62,638 nucleotides of DNA from Bacillota bacterium (lineage in GTDB: Bacteria; Bacillota; UBA4882; UBA8346), in assembly GCA_023429995.1 (NCBI GenBank), contig JAEZCE010000051.1, forward strand, positions 1 to 62,638. The letters run 5' to 3'. A program made the translations under genes and the position numbers. The first letter of the stretch is position 1; every line of letters begins with the position of its first letter. Below the pieces are notes generated by a model, which saw only the letters and a list, made by a program, of their open reading frames with translations, did not search any database and was not told the DNA's origin. Shown here in pieces: positions 53,440 through 62,121 of this stretch.

Positions 53440-53703
53440 GTTCGGGATCTTCTCAACATTGAAATTACCAATGCCTCTTGTATCATTGAAAATATGACTC
53501 TTGCTGCTACTAATCTCAGCTTAGGCAGTGTATATTTAATGGGTCCAGTCATGGCCGTTAAAACTGATCAAGAATTATTAAAAAATTTAAATTTACCTGA
53601 GGGTTTTGTTCCTCTCGCCAGTATTGCATTAGGTTATCCAGTTGAACCCTTAACTCCCGGAAAAGAATTGAAACAAACTATCCAACTTAACATAATTAAG
53701 TAG
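53440..53703 (+). pseudogene. C-terminal fragment of a nitroreductase
   Basis: About 85 residues in one open frame: IEITNASCIIENMTLAATNL, then LGSVYLMG, LNLPEGFVPLASIALGYPVE and a KQTIQLNIIK end. This is the C-terminal third of a NfsA/NfsB-like FMN nitroreductase. The upstream part is lost at the junction with the SDR remnant. The ATG at 53494 lies within conserved sequence and is not a true start. Confidence 0.75.
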
Positions 53704-53732
53704 CAATCCATTTTTCACCCAATCCAAAATAA

Positions 53733-53764
53733 CAAGACCTCCAGGGAAATCCCTAGAGGTCTTG
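53733..53764 (+). terminator. terminator after the nitroreductase fragment
   Basis: CAAGACCTC (53733-53741) pairs with GAGGTCTTG (53756-53764); the inner AGGGA/TCCCT extends the stem. The T-run is weak. Confidence 0.6.
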
Positions 53765-53861
53765 ATTGGTCTGTTGTTAATGTATATCATCATCCAATAA
53801 AAATTTCGGTATATTGTATTTCTTGATCCGTAAATTTGCTTTTTGAATCATCCACCATTTT

Positions 53862-54599
53862 TTATTTATGAAAGTGAACGGAAAAATTGCATTTATCCCC
53901 GCGGGTATAGGAACGGGCATATTCAATCACTCGATTGTTTTCGTCATAACTGGTGGAGGTAAATACCAACACGGCTTGGCTCGGGTCTATATTCAACATC
54001 CGGGCGTCGCTTGGCTCAAGTTGGGCAAGATCCAGGGTCTGCCAAGCCCGTTTCAGGTTGATTCCATAAAAATCGTACACCTCATAGATACTGAATACCT
54101 TGAGATCAATACCTTCAAGTTCCGGTACCAAGACATATGGCAAAAAAATCTCCTCGATGGAAATCGGATCGTTGTCTGCATAGTCAAGACGTTTAATGTA
54201 ATAAAGCATATCTTCAGGATGAATCCCGAAAATATGCGCATATTTAACGTCTGCCGGCCTCTGCGCTTTTATGAGAATCTTTGTGGAAGGTTCTGTGTGT
54301 TTTTCACGCATTGTCTGGGTGAATCCGCCCAATGTCTCAAGGTCACGTTCTATTTTGTTGCCCACGACGTAAATTCCTTTGCCCTGAACCCGCTTAAGTA
54401 GACCTTCAGCGACCAATGCATCGATAGCATTGCGAACCGTCAGCCGGTTTATCCCATAAAATTCCGCCAACTCATTTTCAGATGGAATTGCCCTCCCGGG
54501 CAGGTATTCGCCTTCCTCAATTTTGGTACGCACTACCTCACGCAATTGAAGATAAATCGGGGCGTTATAGTCGATTACCCGTTCACTAACCAAATCCAT
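53862..54599 (-). CDS. frlR: GntR/UTRA regulator of the fructoselysine cluster
   Basis: A 245-residue HutC-type GntR regulator. The winged helix spans residues 10-78 (IPSENELAEFYGINRLTVRN, GLLKRVQGKGIYVV). The UTRA effector domain spans 90-245 (YYIKRLDYADNDPISIEEIF, AVLVFTSTSYDENNRVIEYA). UTRA domains bind sugar phosphates; here fructoselysine 6-phosphate is the natural candidate. It follows frlD by 26 bases. A second GntR/UTRA regulator is at 55451, so the frlR label is provisional. Confidence 0.85.
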   Translation of the reverse strand: MDLVSERVIDYNAPIYLQLREVVRTKIEEGEYLPGRAIPSENELAEFYGINRLTVRNAIDALVAEGLLKRVQGKGIYVVGNKIERDLETLGGFTQTMREKHTEPSTKILIKAQRPADVKYAHIFGIHPEDMLYYIKRLDYADNDPISIEEIFLPYVLVPELEGIDLKVFSIYEVYDFYGINLKRAWQTLDLAQLEPSDARMLNIDPSQAVLVFTSTSYDENNRVIEYARSYTRGDKCNFSVHFHK

Positions 54600-54625
54600 T
54601 CAACTCCCAATTTCACTTAAAGCAT

Positions 54626-55411
54626 TCACCAAGCGCCATTATAGCCCAGTGTGATACTGCTGTTTGCCGCACCCATGTGCATACATTCCTGAAGTGATTT
54701 TTTTTCCAATATGCCACGCAAGAATCCGGCGATATAACTGTCGCCGGCGCCCATTGTATCAACAACTTTACATGGTACAATACCGTAGACCGTGAATTTC
54801 TCCCCGTCGTAAGCTACGCTTCCTTGTTCGCCCAGAGTCGCTATGACAATTTTAGGTCCGCGAGCATACAAGTTTTTCATTTTTTCACGAAGTTCAGGTG
54901 TATCCCCGTCATCCGAGGCGTAAAACAAATAGTCGACACTTTCAATGGCTATATCCACAATCGGATCATCGGGCCTCGTTGCGCAGTCAAATGCTATCGG
55001 TGTCCCATTTCTTTTAATTCTAGCCAGATCATGCTCCACTTTACCCCATAAACCGGTGACGAAAAGATCATGACCGCACAAAAACTTAATATCCGCATCG
55101 GAAAGGCAGAATTTCGAAAGAACCCCTTCATCATAGTCCCCGAAAATACGCTCGCCGTTAACAAGTTCCACTTGGGTAATCGCAGTGTTTCCTTGGATTA
55201 TTTTTACATGGGAAATATCGACATGTTTAGTTTTCAGGGCATCTATCATCAATTGACCATACTTATCGGTACCAACAGCTCCGGTATAGGAAGCCTCACC
55301 GCCCAGACGAACAAAATAAACGGCGACATTCACCGGATTACCGCCAGGGAAGGCTTTCCCTAGATTTTTATATACATCCATGCAGTTATCACCGACAGCA
55401 GCTAACCTCAT
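54626..55411 (-). CDS. frlD: fructoselysine 6-kinase
   Basis: A 261-residue PfkB-family kinase that phosphorylates fructoselysine at C6. MRLAAVGDNCMDVYKNLGKA with FPGGNPVNVAVYFVRLGG matches E. coli FrlD closely. GDYDEGVLSKF is shared, and the catalytic GAGDSYIAGFLRG carries the PfkB base Asp. The ending ITLGYNGAW also matches. The start is ATG 55411 behind AAAAAGGAG. It lies between the two regulators in the minus-strand frl group. Confidence 0.95.
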   Translation of the reverse strand: MRLAAVGDNCMDVYKNLGKAFPGGNPVNVAVYFVRLGGEASYTGAVGTDKYGQLMIDALKTKHVDISHVKIIQGNTAITQVELVNGERIFGDYDEGVLSKFCLSDADIKFLCGHDLFVTGLWGKVEHDLARIKRNGTPIAFDCATRPDDPIVDIAIESVDYLFYASDDGDTPELREKMKNLYARGPKIVIATLGEQGSVAYDGEKFTVYGIVPCKVVDTMGAGDSYIAGFLRGILEKKSLQECMHMGAANSSITLGYNGAW

Positions 55412-55450
55412 ATTCGTAATCTCCTTTTTAAGATTGCGACAGAGTAATTA

Positions 55451-56173
55451 TCATCGTACGAGTATACTTGCAAACCGGATATATTCGGAACGGGCAATGG
55501 ATTTAAAATATTCGATGGGGATATTCTCCGCATCAGCGACGACCCCTGTCTGATAAATAACAGGCGCCCCTTCAGGAATTCCGAGAAGCTCCGCTTCCTC
55601 TTCATCGGTATATGTGACGTTTAATTTTTCCACGCCTTGGGCGATGGAAATTCCATAACTATCTTCCAGCACATGATAAAGGGAAACTTCAGAAAAATCA
55701 TATGTTTCAATGCCGCAACATCGCTGGGAGTCAATGTAAGACATTTCAAGGAGAACCGGAATATTTTCCAAAAGCCTTACACGAACCAGTTCAAACATTT
55801 TATGTCCCAGCGGCAATTTCATTTTCATCGCTATCTGCTTATTCGCTTCACGAACTCCCGCCTTGATAAGGCGCGTACCAAGTTGGCGTCCGGCACTTTG
55901 TGCCACATTGCCGAACCCCTGTACATCCTGAAGATTTCGAACCAACTTTTGCGGTGCCACAAATGTTCCAGAACCCATGCGATTATACACTATACCCTCA
56001 GCAACCAAACGGTGGATCGCACTTTTTAACGTAGTGCGGTTAAATCCCCACATTTTACACATATCCCGTTCTGAAGGCAGCTTTTGATGTGCCGTAAGCC
56101 CGTTTTCAATGATATAACACTCTATCTTTTCAGCTACCGCATCCCGCGGACGGCTTCGATATTCACGTATCAT
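55451..56173 (-). CDS. second GntR/UTRA regulator of the frl cluster
   Basis: A 240-residue regulator started at ATG 56173, eight bases after GGGAGG; the ATG at 56230 lacks a site. The winged helix is LPSERDMCKMWGFNRTTLKS with GIVYNRMGSGTFVAP. The UTRA domain follows (LVRVRLLENIPVLLEMSYID, APVIYQTGVVADAENIPIEY). It differs clearly from the 53862 regulator, so the two likely see different ligands or sites. It lies between frlA and frlD. Confidence 0.88.
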   Translation of the reverse strand: MIREYRSRPRDAVAEKIECYIIENGLTAHQKLPSERDMCKMWGFNRTTLKSAIHRLVAEGIVYNRMGSGTFVAPQKLVRNLQDVQGFGNVAQSAGRQLGTRLIKAGVREANKQIAMKMKLPLGHKMFELVRVRLLENIPVLLEMSYIDSQRCCGIETYDFSEVSLYHVLEDSYGISIAQGVEKLNVTYTDEEEAELLGIPEGAPVIYQTGVVADAENIPIEYFKSIARSEYIRFASILVR

Positions 56174-56282
56174 TAGCGGGTCCTCCCATGGCATGATACT
56201 TTTTTTTAGTATAGCATAAGAAATTTGCATGTCAAGTAATCGCCGGGGAGGAGCCCTATTCTATGATATGGAAAGAACGATC

Positions 56283-57668
56283 TTATATTTGGGTATTCAC
56301 ATCCCGCTCCATTTTTAAACTCCGCTTGTTCTGCTTTTCCCAGAAATAGTAAACCGGAAGGCCTGTTCCTATAGCAATAGCAGCACAGATAAGACCGGGG
56401 ATCGGAGCCCAAACGAATGTCGAAACAATCAGGGTGCCCGTCATGAACATAGCAATGACAGCCATCAGATAACCCGCAGGCATTTTCCACAAGGGATTGT
56501 AATAGGTTTTCCTTCGCAGTACGAAAATAGTTCCAAAGGTCAGAAAATTTTTCAGTAAGGTAACCAGTGTGAAATAGCCGAGCAAATCAGTTAACGAGGA
56601 AGCAAAGATAAGTATAATGGCGATAGCGCACTGGACAAGAATGGAAAAGTAAGGAGTCTCAAATTTCGAATGCACTTTCCCAAATGACTTGAAGAATAAA
56701 CCGTCCTTTGCCATTGCATACTCAATACGGGGCTGGAACATAATGCAGCTTGAGAGCGAGCCAATAATTACGATAATGGCCATAATAGCCGTAATGGTTC
56801 CTGCCGCTCCGCCTATAACTGGAATTTTGGATGCGACCAGGGAGATCGGGGCACTAGACGCAGCGAGTTCTTTGATAGAAATAATTCCCGACGAAACAAA
56901 GGTAAGGCCCACATAAACGACGACTACGACGATGGCTGTTAAAATCAGCCCTTTCGGCATGTTCTTCTTGGGATTTTTAATTTCGCCGGACATATAGCAC
57001 GGAGCAGCCATGCCATCAAACGACCACGTTGTGGCGGATATTCCGGCCAGCAACGCCATTATCCCAATTGACCCATTTCCCAACGGAGCCGATGACAAAA
57101 CCAAACCGCCTTTCACAAAAAACAGACCGACGCCAATGATAATGGCAAATGGCAGGATCTTGAGCGCGGTGATAAAAGTCTGGAATTTACCTCCGCCTTC
57201 CACACTACGGAGATGGATCATCATGAAGATCAAGACAAATGCGACCGCAATAAATTTAAGAAGTAGTCCACTCAAAGGTACGAAATAAGCAAGATAATTT
57301 ACAATGGCTATTGCCATAATAGAGATGGAAGGCGGGTCCGTCGCCCAGAAACTGATCCAGCCACACAAAAACGCCAAAGGACGGGAACCAGCTTCGCGGA
57401 AATATACATATTGTCCGCCATCTTCAGGAAAAGCGGTGGCAAGTTCAGCATAACAAAGATTCGCCGGAATCTGGATCAAACCACCTATCAAAAATGACAA
57501 CACAAGAAGCAGAGCACTGCCGGCAGCACCGGCGACCGTACCAAGTGATGAAAATATACCCGATCCCACCGTTGTACCAACACCAAGAGCGATGACTGCA
57601 CCCAATCCCAGTTTACGTTCCAGTTGAACTTTTCCTTGATCTGAATTACTTTTTTCGAGGTTTTCCAT
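56283..57668 (-). CDS. frlA: fructoselysine/psicoselysine permease
   Basis: A 461-residue APC-family amino-acid permease with 12 predicted helices. It is started at ATG 57668, seven bases after AAAGGAG; the 38 extra residues of the longest frame lack a site. VQLERKLGLGAVIALGVGTT with VGSGIF opens helix 1. GSRPLAFLCGW, HLRSVEGGGKFQT, GISATTWSFDGMAAPCYMSG and the late STFVWAPIPGLICA closely match E. coli FrlA. It imports fructoselysine. A region rich in operator-like repeats lies upstream. Confidence 0.93.
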   Translation of the reverse strand: MENLEKSNSDQGKVQLERKLGLGAVIALGVGTTVGSGIFSSLGTVAGAAGSALLLVLSFLIGGLIQIPANLCYAELATAFPEDGGQYVYFREAGSRPLAFLCGWISFWATDPPSISIMAIAIVNYLAYFVPLSGLLLKFIAVAFVLIFMMIHLRSVEGGGKFQTFITALKILPFAIIIGVGLFFVKGGLVLSSAPLGNGSIGIMALLAGISATTWSFDGMAAPCYMSGEIKNPKKNMPKGLILTAIVVVVVYVGLTFVSSGIISIKELAASSAPISLVASKIPVIGGAAGTITAIMAIIVIIGSLSSCIMFQPRIEYAMAKDGLFFKSFGKVHSKFETPYFSILVQCAIAIILIFASSLTDLLGYFTLVTLLKNFLTFGTIFVLRRKTYYNPLWKMPAGYLMAVIAMFMTGTLIVSTFVWAPIPGLICAAIAIGTGLPVYYFWEKQNKRSLKMERDVNTQI

Positions 57669-57775
57669 AATAATTCTCCTTTCGATTGAACATTGGAAAC
57701 ACATGATGCCTTTCCTGTCCATTGATAACGCCAGTACAACTAAAGTTCCATCGATAGATACACAACATAAAATAA

Positions 57776-57806
57776 ATTTCATACCACTTTACGGATATAA
57801 TACCAT
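57776..57806. promoter_or_regulatory. paired TGGTAT operator candidates upstream of frlA
   Basis: On the minus strand AAAGTGGTATGAAAT (57776-57790) and ATGGTAT (57800-57806) are direct repeats 19 bases apart. The same core occurs before the amidohydrolase (AATTGGTATGAAAT, 59243-59256) and frlB (AGTGGTATAGAAAAG, 62090-62104). It resembles a half-site of NagR/DasR-type GntR operators (TGGTATAGACCA). Confidence 0.5.
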
Positions 57807-57872
57807 ATAACACAAAACAAATCAATTTTTAATTTAAAATTAATATAAATCCCTAAAAAGGCATCAAAACAA

Positions 57873-57949
57873 AAAGATATACAAAAAAATAATGTCAAAA
57901 TTAAACAAAACATTATTTTGTATATCTTTACTTTTAAAAATTGTATATC
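57873..57949. promoter_or_regulatory. AT-rich inverted repeat with TTGTATATC boxes
   Basis: Bases 57873-57895 pair with 57910-57929 over about 20 bp, with two extra A in the left arm. The repeat holds GATATACAA (57876-57884) and TTGTATATC (57918-57926), and another TTGTATATC lies at 57941-57949. On the minus strand a T-rich run follows, so it may also end frlC transcription. Confidence 0.5.
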
Positions 57950-57987
57950 CCGAAGCGCGAAAGCGCCTTGCCGGCAATGTTTTTCAT

Positions 57988-58818
57988 TTAATATCCAGCT
58001 TGTTTCATCATAGCCCGTACATTATTGATAGCCCGGCGCGCATACATGCGCGGCTCATTGATGTAACCAAGCACAAGCTCTATCGTAGCGGTACCATCGT
58101 AACCGGCTTCTTTCAACTCGTAAAACATCTCCGGCATCGGGATGGACCCTTCGCCCGGCATTATGTGGGAGTCCGTCCCTTGTTCGCCGTCGATGACATG
58201 CAGATGATACATTTTTTGGCCTAGTTTCTCGATGTATCCCATGATGCTTTCATGTTGGACAAAAGGAGGAATAATATCACACATACCCATGATATATGGG
58301 GAATCAATACGCTTAAACAGTTCAAGCAAGTCATTGGCGCTCTTAAATGCGTTGGTTTCAAACGGTGTCAGCGTTTCCACAACGAGCCTGATACCAACTT
58401 TTTCAGCATGATCGGTTAACTCCCGTAGTGTACGAACCAGGCGATCCCAAATTTCATCATAGGTAGCCAGATACCCTGCATTAGCCGGTGATACAAGCAT
58501 ATATTCAGCATCCATTTCTTTTGCCATGTCCAGACAAAGCTTAAGATACCCAACAGCATCCACACGCTGGGATTCACTACCTATCATAAAATTGTATGGA
58601 TAAGCATTATGTTCCGGTGTATAGCCCAGCACCGGCATTTCATACTTATCGATCATCCGTTTCAATTCATTGATGTCGCCCCCCTTGAGATCGGGGGCAA
58701 ATGCATGGGGTCTTCCTCCCCAAAGTTCAATATAGTCATACCCGTACCGCTTGGCGTCGATGAAACAGTGCTCCAAAGGATTGCGTTGGTAACCAGAAGT
58801 AAACATACCCAGTTTCAT
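57988..58818 (-). CDS. frlC: fructoselysine 3-epimerase
   Basis: A 276-residue TIM-barrel (AP-endonuclease-2-like) epimerase, the same length as E. coli FrlC. It interconverts fructoselysine and psicoselysine, widening the substrate range of the pathway. MKLGMFTSGYQRNPLEHCFI, IELWGGRPHAFAPDLKGGDI, GYTPEHNAYPYN, DMAKEMDAEYMLVSPANAGY and PGEGSIPM match that protein closely. The metal site residues (Glu in VVETLTPFE, Asp in CDIIPP, His in HLHVID, Glu in IELVLGYINEPRMYA) are present. Start ATG 58818 behind AAGGAG. First gene of the minus-strand group. Confidence 0.95.
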   Translation of the reverse strand: MKLGMFTSGYQRNPLEHCFIDAKRYGYDYIELWGGRPHAFAPDLKGGDINELKRMIDKYEMPVLGYTPEHNAYPYNFMIGSESQRVDAVGYLKLCLDMAKEMDAEYMLVSPANAGYLATYDEIWDRLVRTLRELTDHAEKVGIRLVVETLTPFETNAFKSANDLLELFKRIDSPYIMGMCDIIPPFVQHESIMGYIEKLGQKMYHLHVIDGEQGTDSHIMPGEGSIPMPEMFYELKEAGYDGTATIELVLGYINEPRMYARRAINNVRAMMKQAGY

Positions 58819-59370
58819 AAAAATCGCTCCTTATTTTTTACATTTTGATTTTGCGTAACTTACCGTTCATCTCTTTAAATCAACCCACGGTTCAAGCTGC
58901 CCTTTCATTTCCATAACCCACCGAAATTGAAAGCGTATTGGATGACCGTTTGATTATATAGATAGGATAAATTTAATTCCAACCCAATTTTTGATTTTAA
59001 TATATCACGGCACCTTGGCCCTGTCAATTTAAAACAGCCATGCCGCTGACCATCGTTTACAATTGATCACATTCTCAAATCGAATCAAGCAATTACCAAA
59101 AGCTACCTCTAATTAATTTTTTTAAATAGTGTTCACTGTGATTATCTAACAAAAAATTAAGTTAGCCATTGCATTAATAAGTTTTTGGGGTAATTTATTT
59201 TGCGTTGCATCATTCATTGTTCTATGCTATAGTAAATTTATTAATTGGTATGAAATAAATGACGCCTTATATACAACAAAAAATCCATTTTTACCACTTC
59301 TTACGCTGGGTAAGACTATCCAACGGGTACAGTAAAATTATGCGCTGTAATATTTGAGGAGTGATTTGTG
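58819..59370. promoter_or_regulatory. divergent promoter region of frlC and the amidohydrolase
   Basis: 552 bases without a gene. It holds AATTGGTATGAAAT (59243-59256), the TGGTAT-type box, and TATATACAA (59268-59276), eight of nine matches to the GATATACAA box near frlA. They lie about 115 and 95 bases before the amidohydrolase start. The rest is AT-rich. Confidence 0.5.
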
Positions 59371-60918
59371 ATGAAGAAGCTTGCTGATATTTTGCTGCGT
59401 TCAAATGCCCTGTTTAGCGGCATGAACAAATTACCTAAACCTGGTTTTGTCGCCGTGGCCGATAATCTGATACTTGCCACAGGCGAAGGAGACGGTTCCG
59501 GTTTGACCGGTTCGGCGACTCATGTCTATGATTTGGGGAATAAGTTAATTTGCCCCGGCTTTTCCGATGTCCATTGTTTTTTCACCGGATACTTGCTGAC
59601 TCATTCGGGTTTTGACCTTTCCCCTGCGCGAACTGTCGAAGAGGTCATTGCAACCGCCCAAAAAAAGGCTGCCGCCCATTCCTTTAACGGTACCATGCTG
59701 GCGCGCGGAGTTCGCGCCGATATTCCAGCTCCGGACTTAAGTACCATGGACACTGCATTTGAAAATACACCGGCTATCCTGTTTGTAGAAGGCGGGGAAT
59801 CCTGTTGGATGAATTCCGCAGCGCGTAAAACATATGATTTCACCCCGGATACCTGTTGGTCCGAAAGTTACTGGAAACTTTTGCGCCATCTCTTAAATGA
59901 CCGCGAAAAGTCCGTACCGGCATTCAAACGTTATCTTTCAATGCTCAACAAACGCGGCATCACCTCCATTAAAGAAATGGGATTCGATGACTTTTACGGT
60001 TTTACAGACGTACTGGGACAGCTTGAGAGCAATAAAGGCCTAACCATGCGGGTCCATTTCATGAGCCAGCCAGTGGGAGCAGCGATGAACCTTGAATATG
60101 GCCGGGCGATGCGGGAGCGTTTCCAAGGCGATTTTGTCCGCTTTTCCGGGTTTAACCAAATGACTGACGGTTCTATTAGCCAGCTGGAAGGCGATATGAA
60201 AAAACCTTATCTTTGTGTCGACACCTGCTGCGCCAAAAAAATTGATTGGGCCGGTTTAGAAGCCGACACCCTTGCAGCCGATGCCGCAGGTTTCCGTTTT
60301 TCCCTGCATGCGCAAGGCGACAACGCCATCTGCAAGGTTCTCAACATTTACGAAAAATGTAAACGGAGCACCAACGGAAAAGTACTCCATCGGCATGCAA
60401 TTACGGACTTAGAGTGCAGCGATCCCTTTGATCTGGAGCACATGGCCCGTCTTGGCATTATTGCAGAAATTTATCCTCAAATCATGTCCATTGCCAACCG
60501 TAAGGATAAGTTAGCTATGATCGAAAAACACATAGGGCTTGACCGTGGCAGAAACTATTGGAACCGCCGGAAAATGGCAGACAGTGGTGTCGTATTATCC
60601 TGTGCGACTGATCTTCCTCTTTTAATCGATAATATCCCGGAGTCAATTTACCACTCGGTAGCCGGCCTGTTTCCTGAAGGTGGAGAAGCTTACAATACGC
60701 AAAATACACTAACAGTCGCTGAGTTAATGACTGCTTGGACAAGCGGCGGCCAATATAATCTTGGCCGCGAAGCCGAACTGGGCGCCCTGGAAGCAGGTAA
60801 ACTCGCCGATATTGCTGTATTGGATACAAACCTATTTTCAATACCACCCGAAAAGGCCCGTTCCGCAAAAGTATGTCTGACAATTGTCAACGGCCAGGTA
60901 GTTTGGGAATCACTGTAA
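59371..60918 (+). CDS. amidohydrolase-3 family protein in the frl cluster
   Basis: A 515-residue cytoplasmic protein (ATG 59371, nine bases after GAGGAG; GTG 59368 is also possible). It has the YtcJ/Amidohydro_3 layout: ADNLILATGEG, then ICPGFSDVHCFFTGY, where family members have an HxH pair. Next come FSLHAQGDNAI (usual HAxGDxA), KVLHRHAITDLE (metal His), CATDLPLL (usual SDxP) and an ending EAGKLADIAVLDTNLFSIPP. The second His of HxH is Phe here, so metal binding is altered. Placed among frl genes with shared operator boxes, it may release fructoselysine from a glycated peptide or N-acylated form. That role is inferred. Confidence 0.85.
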   Translation: MKKLADILLRSNALFSGMNKLPKPGFVAVADNLILATGEGDGSGLTGSATHVYDLGNKLICPGFSDVHCFFTGYLLTHSGFDLSPARTVEEVIATAQKKAAAHSFNGTMLARGVRADIPAPDLSTMDTAFENTPAILFVEGGESCWMNSAARKTYDFTPDTCWSESYWKLLRHLLNDREKSVPAFKRYLSMLNKRGITSIKEMGFDDFYGFTDVLGQLESNKGLTMRVHFMSQPVGAAMNLEYGRAMRERFQGDFVRFSGFNQMTDGSISQLEGDMKKPYLCVDTCCAKKIDWAGLEADTLAADAAGFRFSLHAQGDNAICKVLNIYEKCKRSTNGKVLHRHAITDLECSDPFDLEHMARLGIIAEIYPQIMSIANRKDKLAMIEKHIGLDRGRNYWNRRKMADSGVVLSCATDLPLLIDNIPESIYHSVAGLFPEGGEAYNTQNTLTVAELMTAWTSGGQYNLGREAELGALEAGKLADIAVLDTNLFSIPPEKARSAKVCLTIVNGQVVWESL

Positions 60919-60940
60919 TTTTTGCCGTTGGTAACAGGAA

Positions 60941-60984
60941 GAAAGCCCGAACCGACATCAACACGTCGGTTCGGGCTTTCGTTT
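60941..60984 (+). terminator. terminator between the amidohydrolase and frlB
   Basis: GAAAGCCCGAACCGAC (60941-60956) pairs with GTCGGTTCGGGCTTTC (60965-60980), then GTTT. It can serve both convergent genes. Confidence 0.92.
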
Positions 60985-61059
60985 AATAAGAGGCCTTTTC
61001 AACAATCCACTTCCAGTGTTTTTAAATAACCCCTTCTTCATTCAATCTTTAATGATCTA

Positions 61060-62055
61060 TCAATAATTCAAGCGGCGGTAATAACGGCGAATTTCCATCG
61101 GATGACAGTTAACTTGCTCCATGTGCGCATCAATACGTTGGGTAATGGCATGCAGCACCAGATGAGAAATATTACCGCGGAACTCCGCGCTTATACCTTT
61201 AAGCGGATAGCTTTGGGTGTCAATGATTGTATAATTGGCGCAAACCCGCGGTAAGAATTTTGCAACGCGTTCTGCTAGCGGACGCTCAGCATCCTCACCA
61301 ACGAACACAGTAACGGGAGTATCCCGATCAATAATCTCCAGCGTGCCATGGAAAAATTCGGCGGCATGAATGGATTTAGTTCGTATCCAGTGCTGCTCTT
61401 CCCAGTAGCACATCGCATAGGAATAAGTCGCTCCATACTGGTTCCCCGCACCCACGAAATAATGGATACTATCATCTTTATGCTTTTCTGCAAATTCCTT
61501 GCCAAAATCATCTGCAGATTTTTCTACATCCACCAATACCTGCGGAAGATATTGTTCCAGCTCCTTATAGTAGCGGTCATAGTCTTCAAAATCATTGTTA
61601 TTTTTCATAAAACCATCCGCCACCATAAAGAACTTCAATTGTTCGTTTACCGGGTAGGCAATCTCATAGTTCATCATCGAAGCAAGTGGAGCCTTTTCAT
61701 CATCTATAAAACCAATCACAGTGGCTCCGGCATCCCTGACGCCCTTAACGGCCTCGACCATTTCCTGAGTACTCCCTGTCACTGAGGAAATAACGACTAC
61801 GGATTTTTTCCCAATACGGCGATTGCCTGTAGTAATATATTCAGCTGCGTTTTCCACATATGCGGGCACAGTGCTCATTCCCTTAATATGCGTAACCGCC
61901 TGCAGGCATGAGGCATAAGTTCCCCCAATCCCCAAAAAGTAAATAGCATCATATCCCTTCGCACAAATTTCATCCACGACTTTTTCAATTTTGGTTCGAA
62001 GGGCAAGGGCTCCCCGTACACTTTCAACTTGTTTTTTTTCGTCGAATTTAATCAT
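61060..62055 (-). CDS. frlB: fructoselysine 6-phosphate deglycase
   Basis: A 331-residue SIS-domain enzyme that cleaves fructoselysine 6-phosphate to glucose 6-phosphate and lysine. The first SIS domain has FLGIGGTYASCLQ and VVVISSVTGSTQEMVEAVKG, which binds the sugar phosphate. The second has YFVGAGNQYGATYSYAMCYW followed by IHAAEFFHGTLE with the catalytic Glu-His pair. The ending HPMEIRRYYRRLNY resembles E. coli FrlB. The start is ATG 62055 behind AAAGGAC. It is alone on the minus strand, separated from frlACD by the amidohydrolase gene. Confidence 0.95.
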   Translation of the reverse strand: MIKFDEKKQVESVRGALALRTKIEKVVDEICAKGYDAIYFLGIGGTYASCLQAVTHIKGMSTVPAYVENAAEYITTGNRRIGKKSVVVISSVTGSTQEMVEAVKGVRDAGATVIGFIDDEKAPLASMMNYEIAYPVNEQLKFFMVADGFMKNNNDFEDYDRYYKELEQYLPQVLVDVEKSADDFGKEFAEKHKDDSIHYFVGAGNQYGATYSYAMCYWEEQHWIRTKSIHAAEFFHGTLEIIDRDTPVTVFVGEDAERPLAERVAKFLPRVCANYTIIDTQSYPLKGISAEFRGNISHLVLHAITQRIDAHMEQVNCHPMEIRRYYRRLNY

Positions 62056-62089
62056 GCAGATTGTCCTTTCATGATTCCTGTAATGATAA

Positions 62090-62121
62090 AGTGGTATAGA
62101 AAAGTATATTGGTTGTATCTA
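62090..62121. promoter_or_regulatory. operator candidates upstream of frlB
   Basis: AGTGGTATAGAAAAG (62090-62104), the TGGTAT-type box, is followed by TTGTATCTA (62113-62121), close to the TTGTATATC box near frlA. They lie 35-66 bases before the frlB start. Confidence 0.5.

Noticed and set aside
35704..53824. 15-base identity TATATTGTATTTCTT at 35704-35718 and 53810-53824
   Set aside because: A few chance 15-base matches are expected in AT-rich DNA of this size, and the flanks do not align.
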